Positions 6,692 to 14,455 of a stretch of 37,372 nt of DNA are shown piece by piece (positions within the stretch are counted from its first letter, which is position 1; each line of letters opens with the position of its first letter). The DNA comes from JBBSHJ01 sp038253135 (GTDB lineage Bacteria; Actinomycetota; Actinomycetes; Mycobacteriales; QHCD01). The notes beneath the pieces are model-generated. The model was given only the letters and a program-made list of their open reading frames with translations. It ran no database searches and had not been told where the DNA came from. The stretch covers positions 1 to 37,372 of the forward strand of contig JBBSHJ010000026.1 of NCBI GenBank assembly GCA_038253135.1. The letters run 5' to 3'. The position numbers and the translations under genes were made by a program.

Positions 6692-6849
6692 TGTATGCCT
6701 GGTTGTGGCATCACCTGCCCGGACAGTGGCCGGCCAAACTGGCCGGCTGCCTCGTCCTCGTGGCGGCCGTGCTCGTAGTGCTCGTCCTGGTCGTGTTCCC
6801 GTGGATCCAAGGCCTGGCGCCGTTCAACCACGTGACCGTGCACCACTAA
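6691..6849 (+). CDS. Small membrane protein partner of class E sortase
   Basis: A 52-residue protein: a WLWHHLPG N-terminus, one transmembrane helix (AKLAGCLVLVAAVLVVLVLV) and a short exterior tail ending PFNHVTVHH. A nearly identical small membrane protein follows class E sortase genes in many actinomycetes. Its role is unknown. Start and stop with the sortase form TGATG, so translation is coupled. Unlike the sortase, this gene looks intact. Confidence 0.75.
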   Translation: MYAWLWHHLPGQWPAKLAGCLVLVAAVLVVLVLVVFPWIQGLAPFNHVTVHH

Positions 6850-6904
6850 CTCGTCAAGCGGACCCCGTCCACGCAGAGTCAGATTGTACGGCGTCGACTG
6901 ACGA

Positions 6905-7132
6905 GGGAGCTTGCGACCGAGGCGCGCGTCGACCGAGGAGGTCGCGCGATGAAATACGGCGTCGACTGAGGCGGGAGCGAGCACATGCGGGAGCTTGCGA
7001 CCGAGGCGCGCAGCGACCGAGGAGGTCGCGCGATGAAATACGGCGTCGACTGAGGAGGGAGCGAGCACACGAGGGAGCTTGCGACCGAGGCGCGCAGCGA
7101 CCGAGGAGGTCGCGCGATGAAATACGGCGTCG
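6905..7132. repeat. Three tandem copies of an 84-bp repeat
   Basis: The unit begins GGGAGCTTGCGACCGAGG at 6905, 6989 and 7073, a period of exactly 84 bp; the third copy stops at about 7132. Copies 2 and 3 are almost identical; copy 1 has a few changes. A partial unit precedes copy 1 (6884-6904). Each full unit contains GCGACC-GAGGA-GGTCGC, a 6-bp hairpin, and ATGAAATACGGCGTCGACTG. It lies between the convergent sortase operon and lipB, so it may influence termination. The period is a multiple of three and both strands stay open, but no protein looks real. Confidence 0.85.
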
Positions 7133-7143
7133 GCGCGAGCCGG

Positions 7144-7815
7144 TCATGGCGGTGCCACGACCGCACCCAAGGCGTCGCAAACCGCGTCGCGTACGGCGAT
7201 CCGGGATGGCGCCGGCCGGCCGGCCTCGGCCGCGAGCTCGGCGAGCGACACCATCTCGACGTCGGACAGCCCGCAGGCGACGAAGCTCCGCCAGGGCGCC
7301 ATGTCATTGTCGACGTTGAGCGCGAAGCCGTGGCTGCTGACGCCGTACCGCACCCGCATCCCGATCGACGCGAGCTTGCGGCCGTCCTGCGTCCACACCC
7401 CGACCAGGCTGGACGCGCCCTTGGGCGTGTCCCGCCGCAGTGCTGGGTATCCCAGCGTGCCCACGGCCTCGATCAGGCCCTCCTCGAGCCAGCGGATGAT
7501 GCCGGCCGGACCGCGCTGGCGCACCGACATGACGAGATAGCCGACGAGCTGCCCGGGACCGTGATAGGTCGCGTAGCCGCCGCGGTCGACCTCGACCAGC
7601 TCAATCGCGCCCGACCGGCTCAGCCGGTCGAGGTCACCGGGATCGGTACGCCGCCCATAGGTCACGACCGGCGGGTGCTCGAGCAGGAACAGGCGGTCCG
7701 GCGCGGACTCGTCGCGGCGTTCCTCGCGCCAGCCCTCCATCGCCTCGATCGTCGGCTGATACGGCACTTCGCCGAGGTCGACCCGCTCCAGCGGCGGCAA
7801 TTGCCCTGCGCTCAC
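7144..7815 (-). CDS. lipB: Octanoyltransferase LipB
   Basis: A 223-residue protein that transfers octanoyl groups from acyl carrier protein to lipoate-dependent enzymes, the first step of lipoate synthesis. The family blocks are all present: LEHPPVVTYGRRTDP, the RGGYATYHGPGQLVGYLV signature, KLASIGMRVRYGVSSHGFAL with the catalytic lysine, and the catalytic Cys in SFVACGL. Length is normal. The start is GTG 7815; it lacks a good ribosome-binding site, but TATCCT ends 8 nt upstream, fitting leaderless translation. Its product serves, among others, the pyruvate dehydrogenase complex whose E1 is encoded at 19919. A broken homologue lies at 4191-4790. The usual partner lipA is not in the window. 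Confidence 0.95.
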   Translation of the reverse strand: MSAGQLPPLERVDLGEVPYQPTIEAMEGWREERRDESAPDRLFLLEHPPVVTYGRRTDPGDLDRLSRSGAIELVEVDRGGYATYHGPGQLVGYLVMSVRQRGPAGIIRWLEEGLIEAVGTLGYPALRRDTPKGASSLVGVWTQDGRKLASIGMRVRYGVSSHGFALNVDNDMAPWRSFVACGLSDVEMVSLAELAAEAGRPAPSRIAVRDAVCDALGAVVAPP

Positions 7816-7823
7816 AGCGCTTC

Positions 7824-7829
7824 AGGATA
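7824..7829 (-). promoter_or_regulatory. Predicted -10 of lipB, leaderless
   Basis: TATCCT on the minus strand, 8 nt before the GTG start of lipB. This spacing fits a transcript that begins at the start codon. Confidence 0.4.
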
Positions 7830-7989
7830 GGGCGCGGTCAGGATGACCGCCGCGGAGCGTCTACTGCGCCCTAACCCGACCGTCCGCCACCGAGCCCGAG
7901 TCCAAATCCGAGCCGGTCCCGGCGCCCGATCACCGCCCGTTTGCGGCCCGGTCGGTGCACGGATCGCCTTGGTGAGGCGAGAGTGCCGA

Positions 7990-8018
7990 ACCGCCCGCCC
8001 CGAAATGGGGCGGGCGGT
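7990..8018 (-). terminator. Strong GC-rich hairpin terminator
   Basis: ACCGCCCGCCCC (7990-8001) pairs perfectly with GGGGCGGGCGGT (8007-8018) around a 5-nt loop. It lies just downstream of the HesB/IscA-like gene (minus strand) and before the lipB promoter. There is no clear T-run, which is usual for actinobacterial terminators. Confidence 0.75.
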
Positions 8019-8034
8019 CCGATCGATCGGCGGC

Positions 8035-8314
8035 TTACGGCTGTTGGCCGAGCTGGAACTGCACTCCGCCGGCCTGGTCCACCGCCGCGTCGAGGACCTT
8101 GTCGTCCAGCGGGGCGACGGCGGTCTGCTCGAGATAGACCTTGGCGCCCGCGCTCTCGACCACGGAGTCACCGGGCTCGCCGGCGGCCACCGCGGCCAGC
8201 GCGAACGCGCCGTCACCGTCCTGACTGCTGATGCACTCCACCGTCGTCCGGGGCGGAGTGCTGCTCCGCAATATCCTTGACGACCTTGCTTGCGTTCTCT
8301 GTCACAGTGAGCAT
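8035..8314 (-). pseudogene. HesB/IscA-like iron-sulfur biogenesis protein, frameshifted
   Basis: Two frames together give a 93-residue HesB/IscA-like protein. The first runs from ATG 8314 (MLTVTENASKVVKDIAEQHS, then APDDGG). The second continues as SSQDGDGAFALA, GDSVVESAGAKVYLE, and ends LDDKVLDAAVDQAGGVQFQLG. This matches a short actinobacterial branch annotated as iron-sulfur assembly/HesB-like, which lacks the usual cysteines. At about 8230-8236 two bases are missing where GTG-C should be followed by the rest of a codon, so the product would be cut at about 33 residues. It may be decay or a sequence error. A strong hairpin terminator follows at 7990-8018. Confidence 0.65.
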
Positions 8315-8453
8315 GTGCTGTTCCGTTCTCTCGAGTACGGGACCTTTCCACCGTCCCGCATCGTTCGGGCGATCTCAAATTGGCGCCCGCGCATGGTCTG
8401 ACCTCCGCTGAGACCAGGCCCCGCTCCCCCGCGCGATCAAGCCAGGTCCAGCA

Positions 8454-8798
8454 TCAGCCGTACGACGTCCGGGCACGAGCAGACATCCAGTCATCGTCAG
8501 CCGCCTCGCCGTGGCTGGCGGTCAGGGAGCTCCACGCGAGCGCGAGCAGGCGCTGCAGGACGACGATCCCGACCATCGCCATCGCCGCCGCGACGATCAC
8601 AGTGGGCCTCCGGCCGTCCGCAACGTCATCGACGAGAGTCCGGATGAAATACGGCAGTGCGGCTACACACAGAGCGAGTAAGACCTGGCTCGCGAACGTC
8701 CCGCCCACCAGCCGCGGCGAGGATGCGACGGCGAATCGCAGGGCCCGGACGAGGGTACGGGTCAAGCCGGGCTCCGCTGACCCGTCCCTCGCAGCCAT
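8454..8798 (-). pseudogene. Truncated ABC-exporter membrane domain
   Basis: A 114-residue open frame matching the beginning of an ABC-exporter permease/ATPase. After a basic N-terminus comes a first transmembrane helix (FASQVLLALCVAALPYFI) with the typical RTLVDDVADG loop, then a second helix (VIVAAAMAMVGIVVLQRLLA). Exporters of this type are about 600 residues, but similarity ends after the second helix and no ATPase domain follows in any frame. It is most likely a 5' remnant; it may still be translated. The substrate cannot be told. Confidence 0.55.
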
Positions 8799-8958
8799 GG
8801 CCTGTCCCCACCCGTCGGATTTGCGGCGTCGGAACTAGTCGCGGGCGGTCCGGCACGCAAGCCCGCTACGGCGGCCGGACGGCCGATGCGGCACGCTGGA
8901 CCGCACGCCGGACGGCCGACGGCGTACCACCTGCGCCAGGGCCGCGAAGGGAGACCAC

Positions 8959-10230
8959 GTGCCGACCGCTGCGGCCGAGTGCATCGCCATCATCGCGCTC
9001 ATCGCCGCGATCGGCGCGGCCACGCTCGGACCTGCGCGGCTCCCCGAGGCCGCGGTCGCCGCCCCGATGGCCGGTCTCCTGATCGCGATCGGCGTCGTGC
9101 GCCCCCACGCCGCCGCCGACGAGATCGGCAGCCTCGGGCCGACGGTGGGCTTCCTCGCGGCCATCCTCGTGCTGGCGCACCTGTGCGACGCGGAGGGCGT
9201 CTTCGCCGCCGCCGGCCGGCTCATGGCGCGCCGGTCCCGGGGTGAGCCGGTCCGCCTGCTCGGTCTGGTCTTCGTGGTGGCGTCGGTAATCACGGCGCTG
9301 CTCTCGCTGGACGCGACGGTGGTGCTGCTCACTCCGGCGGTCTTTGCGACGGCGGCGCGGATGCGCCTGCGGGCCCGGCCGCACGTCTATGCCTGCACGC
9401 ACCTCGCCAACTCCGCGTCGCTGCTGCTGCCGGTCTCCAACCTGACCAATCTGCTCGCGTTCGGCGCGAGCGGCCTGTCCTTCGGCCGGTTCGCGGAGCT
9501 CATGGCGCTGCCGTGGCTGGTGGTCATCGCGATCGAGTACGCCGTGTTCCGGCGGTTCTTCGCCGGCGACCTCGCCCACCCGGCGACCCTGGCGCCGGCC
9601 GGCACGGGACCGGCACCGGTCTTCGCCTGCGTCGTGGTCGCCCTCACTCTCGTCGGCTTTGGGGTTGCCTCGACCCTCTCGATCGCGCCGGTCTGGGTCG
9701 CGGCGGCCGGCGCTGCCGTGCTCGCGGTCCGTGCGCTCGTCCGCCGTGGCATGACGCCGGTGCGAGTGCTCGCGGCGTCGAACCCTCTCTTCTGCATCTT
9801 CGTGCTGGCGCTCGCGGTGATCGTGCGCGGCGTCTCCGACCACGGCCTCGCCCACGCCGTCACCAGGATCCTTCCCCGGCACGACGTGCACGCCGACGCC
9901 GCGGGACTGCTCACGATGCTGCTCGTCGCGCTCGGCGCCGCCGTGCTGGCCAACCTGATCAACAACCTGCCGGCGACGCTGTTGCTGCTCGCGCCGGCCG
10001 TCGCCGGTGGCCACGGCATCGTGCTGGCGATGCTGATCGGGGTCAACGTCGGTCCCAACCTGACATATGTCGGGTCGCTGGCCACGTTGCTGTGGCGGCG
10101 GACCCTGGTCAGCCGCGGCGCGGAACCCGCCGTCGGCGACTTCCTGCGGCTCGGCGCGGCCGTCGTACCGCTGGCACTGGTGGCCGCCGTCGCCGCCCTG
10201 TGGGCGGCGCTGGCGGTGCTGCCCGGCTGA
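8959..10230 (+). CDS. ArsB/SLC13-like membrane transporter
   Basis: A 423-residue integral membrane protein with about 11 hydrophobic segments, of the ion-transporter (ArsB/NhaD/SLC13) superfamily. Two related half-repeats are visible. The first has LDATVVLLTPAVFA and CTHLANSASLLLPVSNLTN; the second has ANLINNLPATLLLLAP and GVNVGPNLTYVGSLATLLW. These N-P-rich turns are typical of the arsenite efflux pump ArsB. There is no adjacent arsR, arsC or arsA, so arsenite as substrate is unproven, and another anion is possible. GTG 8959 was chosen for the GAAGGGAG motif before it. The universal stress protein gene follows after a short gap. Confidence 0.8.
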   Translation: MPTAAAECIAIIALIAAIGAATLGPARLPEAAVAAPMAGLLIAIGVVRPHAAADEIGSLGPTVGFLAAILVLAHLCDAEGVFAAAGRLMARRSRGEPVRLLGLVFVVASVITALLSLDATVVLLTPAVFATAARMRLRARPHVYACTHLANSASLLLPVSNLTNLLAFGASGLSFGRFAELMALPWLVVIAIEYAVFRRFFAGDLAHPATLAPAGTGPAPVFACVVVALTLVGFGVASTLSIAPVWVAAAGAAVLAVRALVRRGMTPVRVLAASNPLFCIFVLALAVIVRGVSDHGLAHAVTRILPRHDVHADAAGLLTMLLVALGAAVLANLINNLPATLLLLAPAVAGGHGIVLAMLIGVNVGPNLTYVGSLATLLWRRTLVSRGAEPAVGDFLRLGAAVVPLALVAAVAALWAALAVLPG

Positions 10231-10286
10231 GGCCGCCGGCGATGTACGAGCTTGCTGTCATGACGCGAACGCGGCACGGTTCGGAC

Positions 10287-10856
10287 ATGCGGGTGATCGC
10301 GTGGCTGGTCGAGGACACCTGGGCGCCCTGCCTCGACGCGGCGCTGGAGCAGGTCGCGGGCGACGACGAGCTCGTGCTGCTGCACGTCCGCGACGGCGAG
10401 GTCGAGGCGGCGGCGCACGGTGCCTTCGGCGGGTTGATCGGCCGGCGCCAGGGGGAGCGGGATCCGGCGGTGGCGCTGTCCGCCGAGGCGCTCGACGCCG
10501 AGCGAGCGCTGCTCGACCGCGCCGCGCAGCGCGCCGGCCGGCCCACGACCGAGGTGACCCGCGCCGGTCGGGTCGAGCGCGAAGTCGTCGCCGCGGCCGA
10601 CACCGCCGATCTGCTGGTGATCGCCCGCGACGGTGACCGGGACCGGCTCGGCCCGAAAAGCCTCGGCCGACACACCCGCTTCGTCGTCGACCACGCGCCG
10701 TGTGCCGTCCTGCTGATCTGGCCGGACGGCGTACCACCCGTCGGGTCGATACCGCCCCCGCCCGCGCACGGACCACACGCCGAGCACCCGCACGGCAAGC
10801 GTCCGCATGACCGCAGGCCGCACGGCCCGGAGCATCCACCGCGGCCCGGTGACTGA
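10287..10856 (+). CDS. Universal stress protein with His-rich tail
   Basis: About 189 residues. The first 150 form a UspA-like alpha/beta domain: MRVIAWLVEDTWAPCLDAAL, ELVLLHVRDGEV, TEVTRAGRVEREVVAAADTA, LLVIARDGDRDRLGPKSLGR and DHAPCAVLLIW. The GxxSLGRHTRFVVDHAPCAVLLI stretch resembles the usual ATP-binding G-2x-G-9x-G-S motif only in part. The C-terminus has many histidines (HGPHAEHPHGKRPHDRRPHG), which could bind metal ions. Upstream in-frame ATGs exist at 10242 and 10260; I chose 10287 because the fold begins there. It is probably co-transcribed with the ArsB-like transporter. Its function is unknown. Confidence 0.7.
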   Translation: MRVIAWLVEDTWAPCLDAALEQVAGDDELVLLHVRDGEVEAAAHGAFGGLIGRRQGERDPAVALSAEALDAERALLDRAAQRAGRPTTEVTRAGRVEREVVAAADTADLLVIARDGDRDRLGPKSLGRHTRFVVDHAPCAVLLIWPDGVPPVGSIPPPPAHGPHAEHPHGKRPHDRRPHGPEHPPRPGD

Positions 10857-10914
10857 GTGGCCCGCCAGTGGGTCGGGCTTGCGCGAGTGGGCGTACGTCA
10901 CTACCGAACTGGAT

Positions 10915-11340
10915 TTAGTCCTCGGGACCTGGGCGGGCGCGGCCCCGCTTGACCTGGGCGCGGCGGTGCTTGCCGGCCAGCCGGGCCTCGCGGGCGCCGC
11001 GGTGCGGGCGGGTCGGGCGCCGGTACGGCGAGGGCGGACGCAACGCGTTGGCGACCAGCGCCGCGAGCCGGGCCCGCGCGGCCTCGCGGTTGCGCCATTG
11101 CGAGCGGTGTTCGGAGGCGACGACGACCAGCACGCCACCGGTCAGGCGCCCGGGGAGGTTGGCGAGCAGCCGTGCGCGTTGACCGTCAGTGACGCTCGAT
11201 GACGCGGCGGCATCCCAGCGCAGTTCGACCCTGGTATCCGAGGTGTTCACGTGTTGACCTCCGGGCCCGGAGGATCGGGAGAATCGCTCGGTCAGCTCGG
11301 CCTCGGCGATGACGACCGGACCGGCGCGCACGCCGTCCAC
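10915..11340 (-). CDS. arfB: Ribosome-rescue peptidyl-tRNA hydrolase ArfB
   Basis: A 141-residue protein of the ArfB (YaeJ) family, which enters stalled ribosomes and hydrolyses peptidyl-tRNA. It has the release-factor GGQ motif (RSSGPGGQHVN, GGQ at 27-29), the family block TRVELRWD, HRSQWRNREAARARLAAL, and the lysine/arginine-rich tail (KHRRAQVKRGRARP) that enters the mRNA channel. Length is normal. The GTG start at 11340 is 3 bp downstream of the stop of the RNase H-phosphatase gene, so it is likely in the same operon. Confidence 0.9.
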   Translation of the reverse strand: MDGVRAGPVVIAEAELTERFSRSSGPGGQHVNTSDTRVELRWDAAASSSVTDGQRARLLANLPGRLTGGVLVVVASEHRSQWRNREAARARLAALVANALRPPSPYRRPTRPHRGAREARLAGKHRRAQVKRGRARPGPED

Positions 11341-11343
11341 GGG

Positions 11344-12516
11344 CTAGCCGACCGATGCCAGATGACCGCCGCCGTTGAGCTTGCCGCTGTCGTTGACTCC
11401 GAGGATCGTCGGCTCGCCGTTCGCGGCCCAGGCGATGGTCGTGACGCTCCCCGTGTCGATGGCCACCAGCCGGCCGGCCGACTCGGGAGCGCCGAGGGCC
11501 TGCTGCACGTAGCCCTTGACCGCCCCGGCATGGCAGACGGCGATGACGGTGTGCCCGGCGTACGCCGCCAGCATGCGATCGCGGGCCCGGCGCCACCGCC
11601 GACCAGCGGCGGCGAGGCTCTCGCCGCCCGGCGCGGCCGCGCCCGACGCCGCCCACGCGGCGTACTCCTCCGGCCAGCGGCTCCGTATCTCCTGCACGTC
11701 CAGGCCCTCCCACTCCCCGGCGTCGAACTCGGCCAGGTCGGCGTCCACCACCGGCGTGAACCCCAGCGACGACGCGATGATGTCGGCCGTCTCGCGGGAC
11801 CGGGCGAGATGGCTCGTGACGACGGCGGCGACGTCGGGCAGCGCGGCCAGCCGGACCGCCACGGACTCGGCCTGGGCCCGGCCCTGCGCGGTCAGGGAAA
11901 GATCGCGCCGCCCGGTCCAGCGCCCGGTTCCGGACAGCTCGGTCGCCCCGTGGCGCACCAGCGCGAGGGTGGTCGGCGGGCCGGTCACGGGCTGCGGCGC
12001 GGGCACCGGAGTACGCCGGGCAGCGATCGACGGCTCGTGCGCGGGCTCGCTGCTACCGGCTGGTGCGGCGGCGCTCGGCGCCTCGCCGCGGACCGCGGCG
12101 TCCATCGCCTCGTTGGCGAGCCGGTCGGCCTCCTTGTTGCGCTCGCGTGGCACCCAGGTGAAGGTGACCTCGCCGATCCGGCGCACCAGTCCGGCCGCGG
12201 TGCTCGCCAACGGCTTAAGGTCGGCGTGCTTGATCCGCCACCGGCCGGACATCTGCTCGACCACGAGCTTGGAGTCCATCCGCACGTCGACGGCCTCCGC
12301 CGACAGCTCGAGCGCCGCCTCCAGACCAGCGATCAGCCCGCGATACTCGGCGACGTTGTTGGTCACCCGGCCGAGGAAACCGTTGCGCTCCACCAGGATG
12401 AGCTCGTCGCGCGCATCACGGACCACGGCGCCGAAGCCGGCCGGACCGGGGTTTCCGCGCGAGCCACCGTCCGCCTCGACGACAAGCCGTCGCGGCCGCC
12501 CGGGATCGGAGCTCAC
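11344..12516 (-). CDS. Bifunctional RNase HI / phosphoglycerate-mutase-like phosphatase
   Basis: A 390-residue fusion like M. tuberculosis Rv2228c. The N-terminal 145 residues are RNase HI: VVEADGGSRGNPG, NNVAEYRGLIAGLEAAL, MDSKLVVEQMSG and NKEADRLANEAMD supply the active-site acids. A Pro/Ala linker of about 50 residues follows. The C-terminal half is a histidine phosphatase (CobC-like): LALVRHGATELS with the catalytic RHG, FDAGEWEGL and AVCHAGAVKGYVQ. The RNase H part removes RNA from RNA-DNA hybrids; homologues of the second part are acid phosphatases linked to alpha-ribazole phosphate in cobalamin synthesis. GTG 12516 is the start because it overlaps the upstream stop as GTGA and begins just before the first strand. 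Confidence 0.93.
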   Translation of the reverse strand: MSSDPGRPRRLVVEADGGSRGNPGPAGFGAVVRDARDELILVERNGFLGRVTNNVAEYRGLIAGLEAALELSAEAVDVRMDSKLVVEQMSGRWRIKHADLKPLASTAAGLVRRIGEVTFTWVPRERNKEADRLANEAMDAAVRGEAPSAAAPAGSSEPAHEPSIAARRTPVPAPQPVTGPPTTLALVRHGATELSGTGRWTGRRDLSLTAQGRAQAESVAVRLAALPDVAAVVTSHLARSRETADIIASSLGFTPVVDADLAEFDAGEWEGLDVQEIRSRWPEEYAAWAASGAAAPGGESLAAAGRRWRRARDRMLAAYAGHTVIAVCHAGAVKGYVQQALGAPESAGRLVAIDTGSVTTIAWAANGEPTILGVNDSGKLNGGGHLASVG

Positions 12517-13253
12517 AGGCCGGACTCCGGCAGCCGGACGAGGATCCGGCGGCACTCCTCACAGCGCAGGACCGCATCGGCCGGCGCCCTGCGGACCGTG
12601 ACCATCTCGGTCGGCGCGAGCTCGAGCCGGCAGCCCTCGCAGCGGCGCTGCTTCAGCGCGGCGGCGCCGACTCCCCCGCTGCCGTCACGGATCTTCTGGT
12701 AAAGCGCCACCAGGTCAGCGGGAATCTCGCCGGCGGTACGAGCCCGCTCAGCGGTGCGGTCGGCGATCACCGCGTCGATCTCGGCGTACGCCGCGTCGCG
12801 CCCGGCGGTGAGCGTGTCCGAGCGCGCTCGCAGCTCGGTCTCCTGCTCCCGCACCGCGACCAGCGACTTCTCCGCATCCTCGACCTGTTGCATGACCTCG
12901 AGCTCGATGTCCTCCAGCTCACCCTGGCGACGGGCCAGGGTCTGCAGCTCGTGCTCGAGCCCCGACAGCTCCTTAGCCGGCAGACCACCGGCCAACATTC
13001 GCTGCTGATCACGGTCTTTGCGGGCTCTGACTTGCTGCACGTCTCGGTCGATCCGTTGCTGCTCGCGGGCAAGGTCATCGACCTGGGTCTGCGCCGAGAC
13101 CGCCTCGCCGTGCAGCTTGTTGAGCTGGTCTGTGAGCGTCGCGATCTCGCCGAGTTCCGGCAGGTGCTCGCGGCGGTAGCGCTGCTGGGCGAGCGCGGTG
13201 TCAACCGCCTGCAGGTCGAGCAGCCGCAGTTGCGCGGCGGGGTCAGAGTTCAC
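12513..13253 (-). CDS. C4-type zinc-ribbon coiled-coil protein
   Basis: A 246-residue protein of the family of Rv2229c (zf-RING_7). Residues about 10-180 are a long coiled coil rich in Glu, Gln, Arg and Leu. The C-terminus has a zinc ribbon with two CxxC pairs (RRCEGCRLEL and LRCEECRRILV). The molecular role is unproven; such proteins are often proposed to bind nucleic acids. Both ends are linked by GTGA overlaps, at 13250-13253 with Nif3 and at 12513-12516 with the RNase H-phosphatase, so the three genes are one operon with coupled translation. The start is GTG 13253. Confidence 0.9.
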   Translation of the reverse strand: MNSDPAAQLRLLDLQAVDTALAQQRYRREHLPELGEIATLTDQLNKLHGEAVSAQTQVDDLAREQQRIDRDVQQVRARKDRDQQRMLAGGLPAKELSGLEHELQTLARRQGELEDIELEVMQQVEDAEKSLVAVREQETELRARSDTLTAGRDAAYAEIDAVIADRTAERARTAGEIPADLVALYQKIRDGSGGVGAAALKQRRCEGCRLELAPTEMVTVRRAPADAVLRCEECRRILVRLPESGL

Positions 13254-14455
13254 TCTGTCTCCTCGGGATCGTCCGACAACCGTAGCGCCGCCGCGGAGCG
13301 GTTCGAGCAGTCCGCGGCCGCGCCGATCGTCCACGGATCGGTGAGGAGGGTCGACACGGTCGTCCCGATCCGATCCCGCAGATCGGCGCGCAACAGGTCG
13401 GCGGCCGACGCGAGCCACGGCCACTCGCTGGCCCAGTGCGCGACATCGACGAGGGCCGGTCCGCCGGCGAGGCGGTGCTCGACAGCGGGATGATGCCGCA
13501 GGTCCGCGGTGACGAAGACGTCCGCGTCGGAGCCGGCCACGACTCCGAGCAGCGACTCGCCGGCGCCGCCGCTGACGGCGACGACCTGCACCTGGCGGCC
13601 CGGATCGCCGGCGGCGCGCACACCCCACGCCGTTGCCGGCAGCGCGCCGCTCACCCGCTGCACGAACGCGTCGAGCGTCATGGTCGACGCCAGCCGGCCG
13701 ATGCGGCCGAGACCGATGTCCGCTGGTACGTCGGCCAGCTCGAGGACGTCGTACGCCGGCTCCTCATACGGGTGCGCGCCGCGCATCGCGGCGACGACGG
13801 CGCTTCGCAACCGCCGCGGCAGCACGGTCTCGAGCCGCACCTCGGCCACCCGCTCGATCGCACCCACCGTGCCGAGGTGCGGTGTCGACCCGGCCTCGGG
13901 GCGGAAGGTGCCGGTCCCGGTCGTGGCGAACGCGGCCCGCGAGTAGTCGCCGATGCGCCCGGCGCCCGCCGCGGCCATCGCGTCGAGCACCCGGTCCGCA
14001 GCGGCCTCCGGGACGAACGCGATGATCTTGTCCAGCGCCGGCTTCGGCCGCGGCGCCAGCGGCGTCGTGTCGTGCACGCCGAGCGCGGCGGCCAGCGCGT
14101 CAGAGACCCCCGGGCGCGCGACATCAGCGTTGGTGTGCGCGGTGAACAGCGCGACTCCGGCCCGGATGAGGTCGTGGACCAGCGCGCCTTTGGGATCGTC
14201 GGCCGGTACGCCGTGCACGCCGCGCAGCAGCAGCGGGTGGTGCGTGACGAGCAGGTCGGCACCGGCCGCGACCGCCTCGTCGACCGTCTCCCGCACCGGA
14301 TCGACGGCGAAATGCACCCGGCGTACCGGCGCCCGCGGATCGCCGCAGGTCAACCCGACCGCGTCCCACTCCTCTGCGGTCCTTGGGTCATAACGCGCCT
14401 CCAACGCGTCGATCACCTCGGCCAGCGGTACGCCGTCCGAGCCTGGCATCGCCAT
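13250..14455 (-). CDS. Nif3-like dinuclear metal centre protein
   Basis: A 401-residue Nif3/YbgI family protein (compare Rv2230c). Conserved blocks: EEWDAVGLTCGD, DLLVTHHPLLLRG with the metal-binding HH, FTAHTNADVARPGVSDALA, and C-terminal DVAHWASEWPWL with the second His/Glu pair. The middle (about 125-265) contains the inserted domain with AHPYEEPAYDVLEL typical of longer members. The family forms hexameric rings with two metal ions; it has been called GTP cyclohydrolase 1 type 2, but the function is uncertain. ATG 14455 is preferred over 14449 because TACGCT ends 7 nt upstream (leaderless). It is the first gene of the operon. Confidence 0.9.
   Translation of the reverse strand: MAMPGSDGVPLAEVIDALEARYDPRTAEEWDAVGLTCGDPRAPVRRVHFAVDPVRETVDEAVAAGADLLVTHHPLLLRGVHGVPADDPKGALVHDLIRAGVALFTAHTNADVARPGVSDALAAALGVHDTTPLAPRPKPALDKIIAFVPEAAADRVLDAMAAAGAGRIGDYSRAAFATTGTGTFRPEAGSTPHLGTVGAIERVAEVRLETVLPRRLRSAVVAAMRGAHPYEEPAYDVLELADVPADIGLGRIGRLASTMTLDAFVQRVSGALPATAWGVRAAGDPGRQVQVVAVSGGAGESLLGVVAGSDADVFVTADLRHHPAVEHRLAGGPALVDVAHWASEWPWLASAADLLRADLRDRIGTTVSTLLTDPWTIGAAADCSNRSAAALRLSDDPEETE

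Noticed and set aside
6884..7132. CRISPR array
   Set aside because: The repeats are 84 bp in direct contact with no unique spacers and no cas genes nearby.
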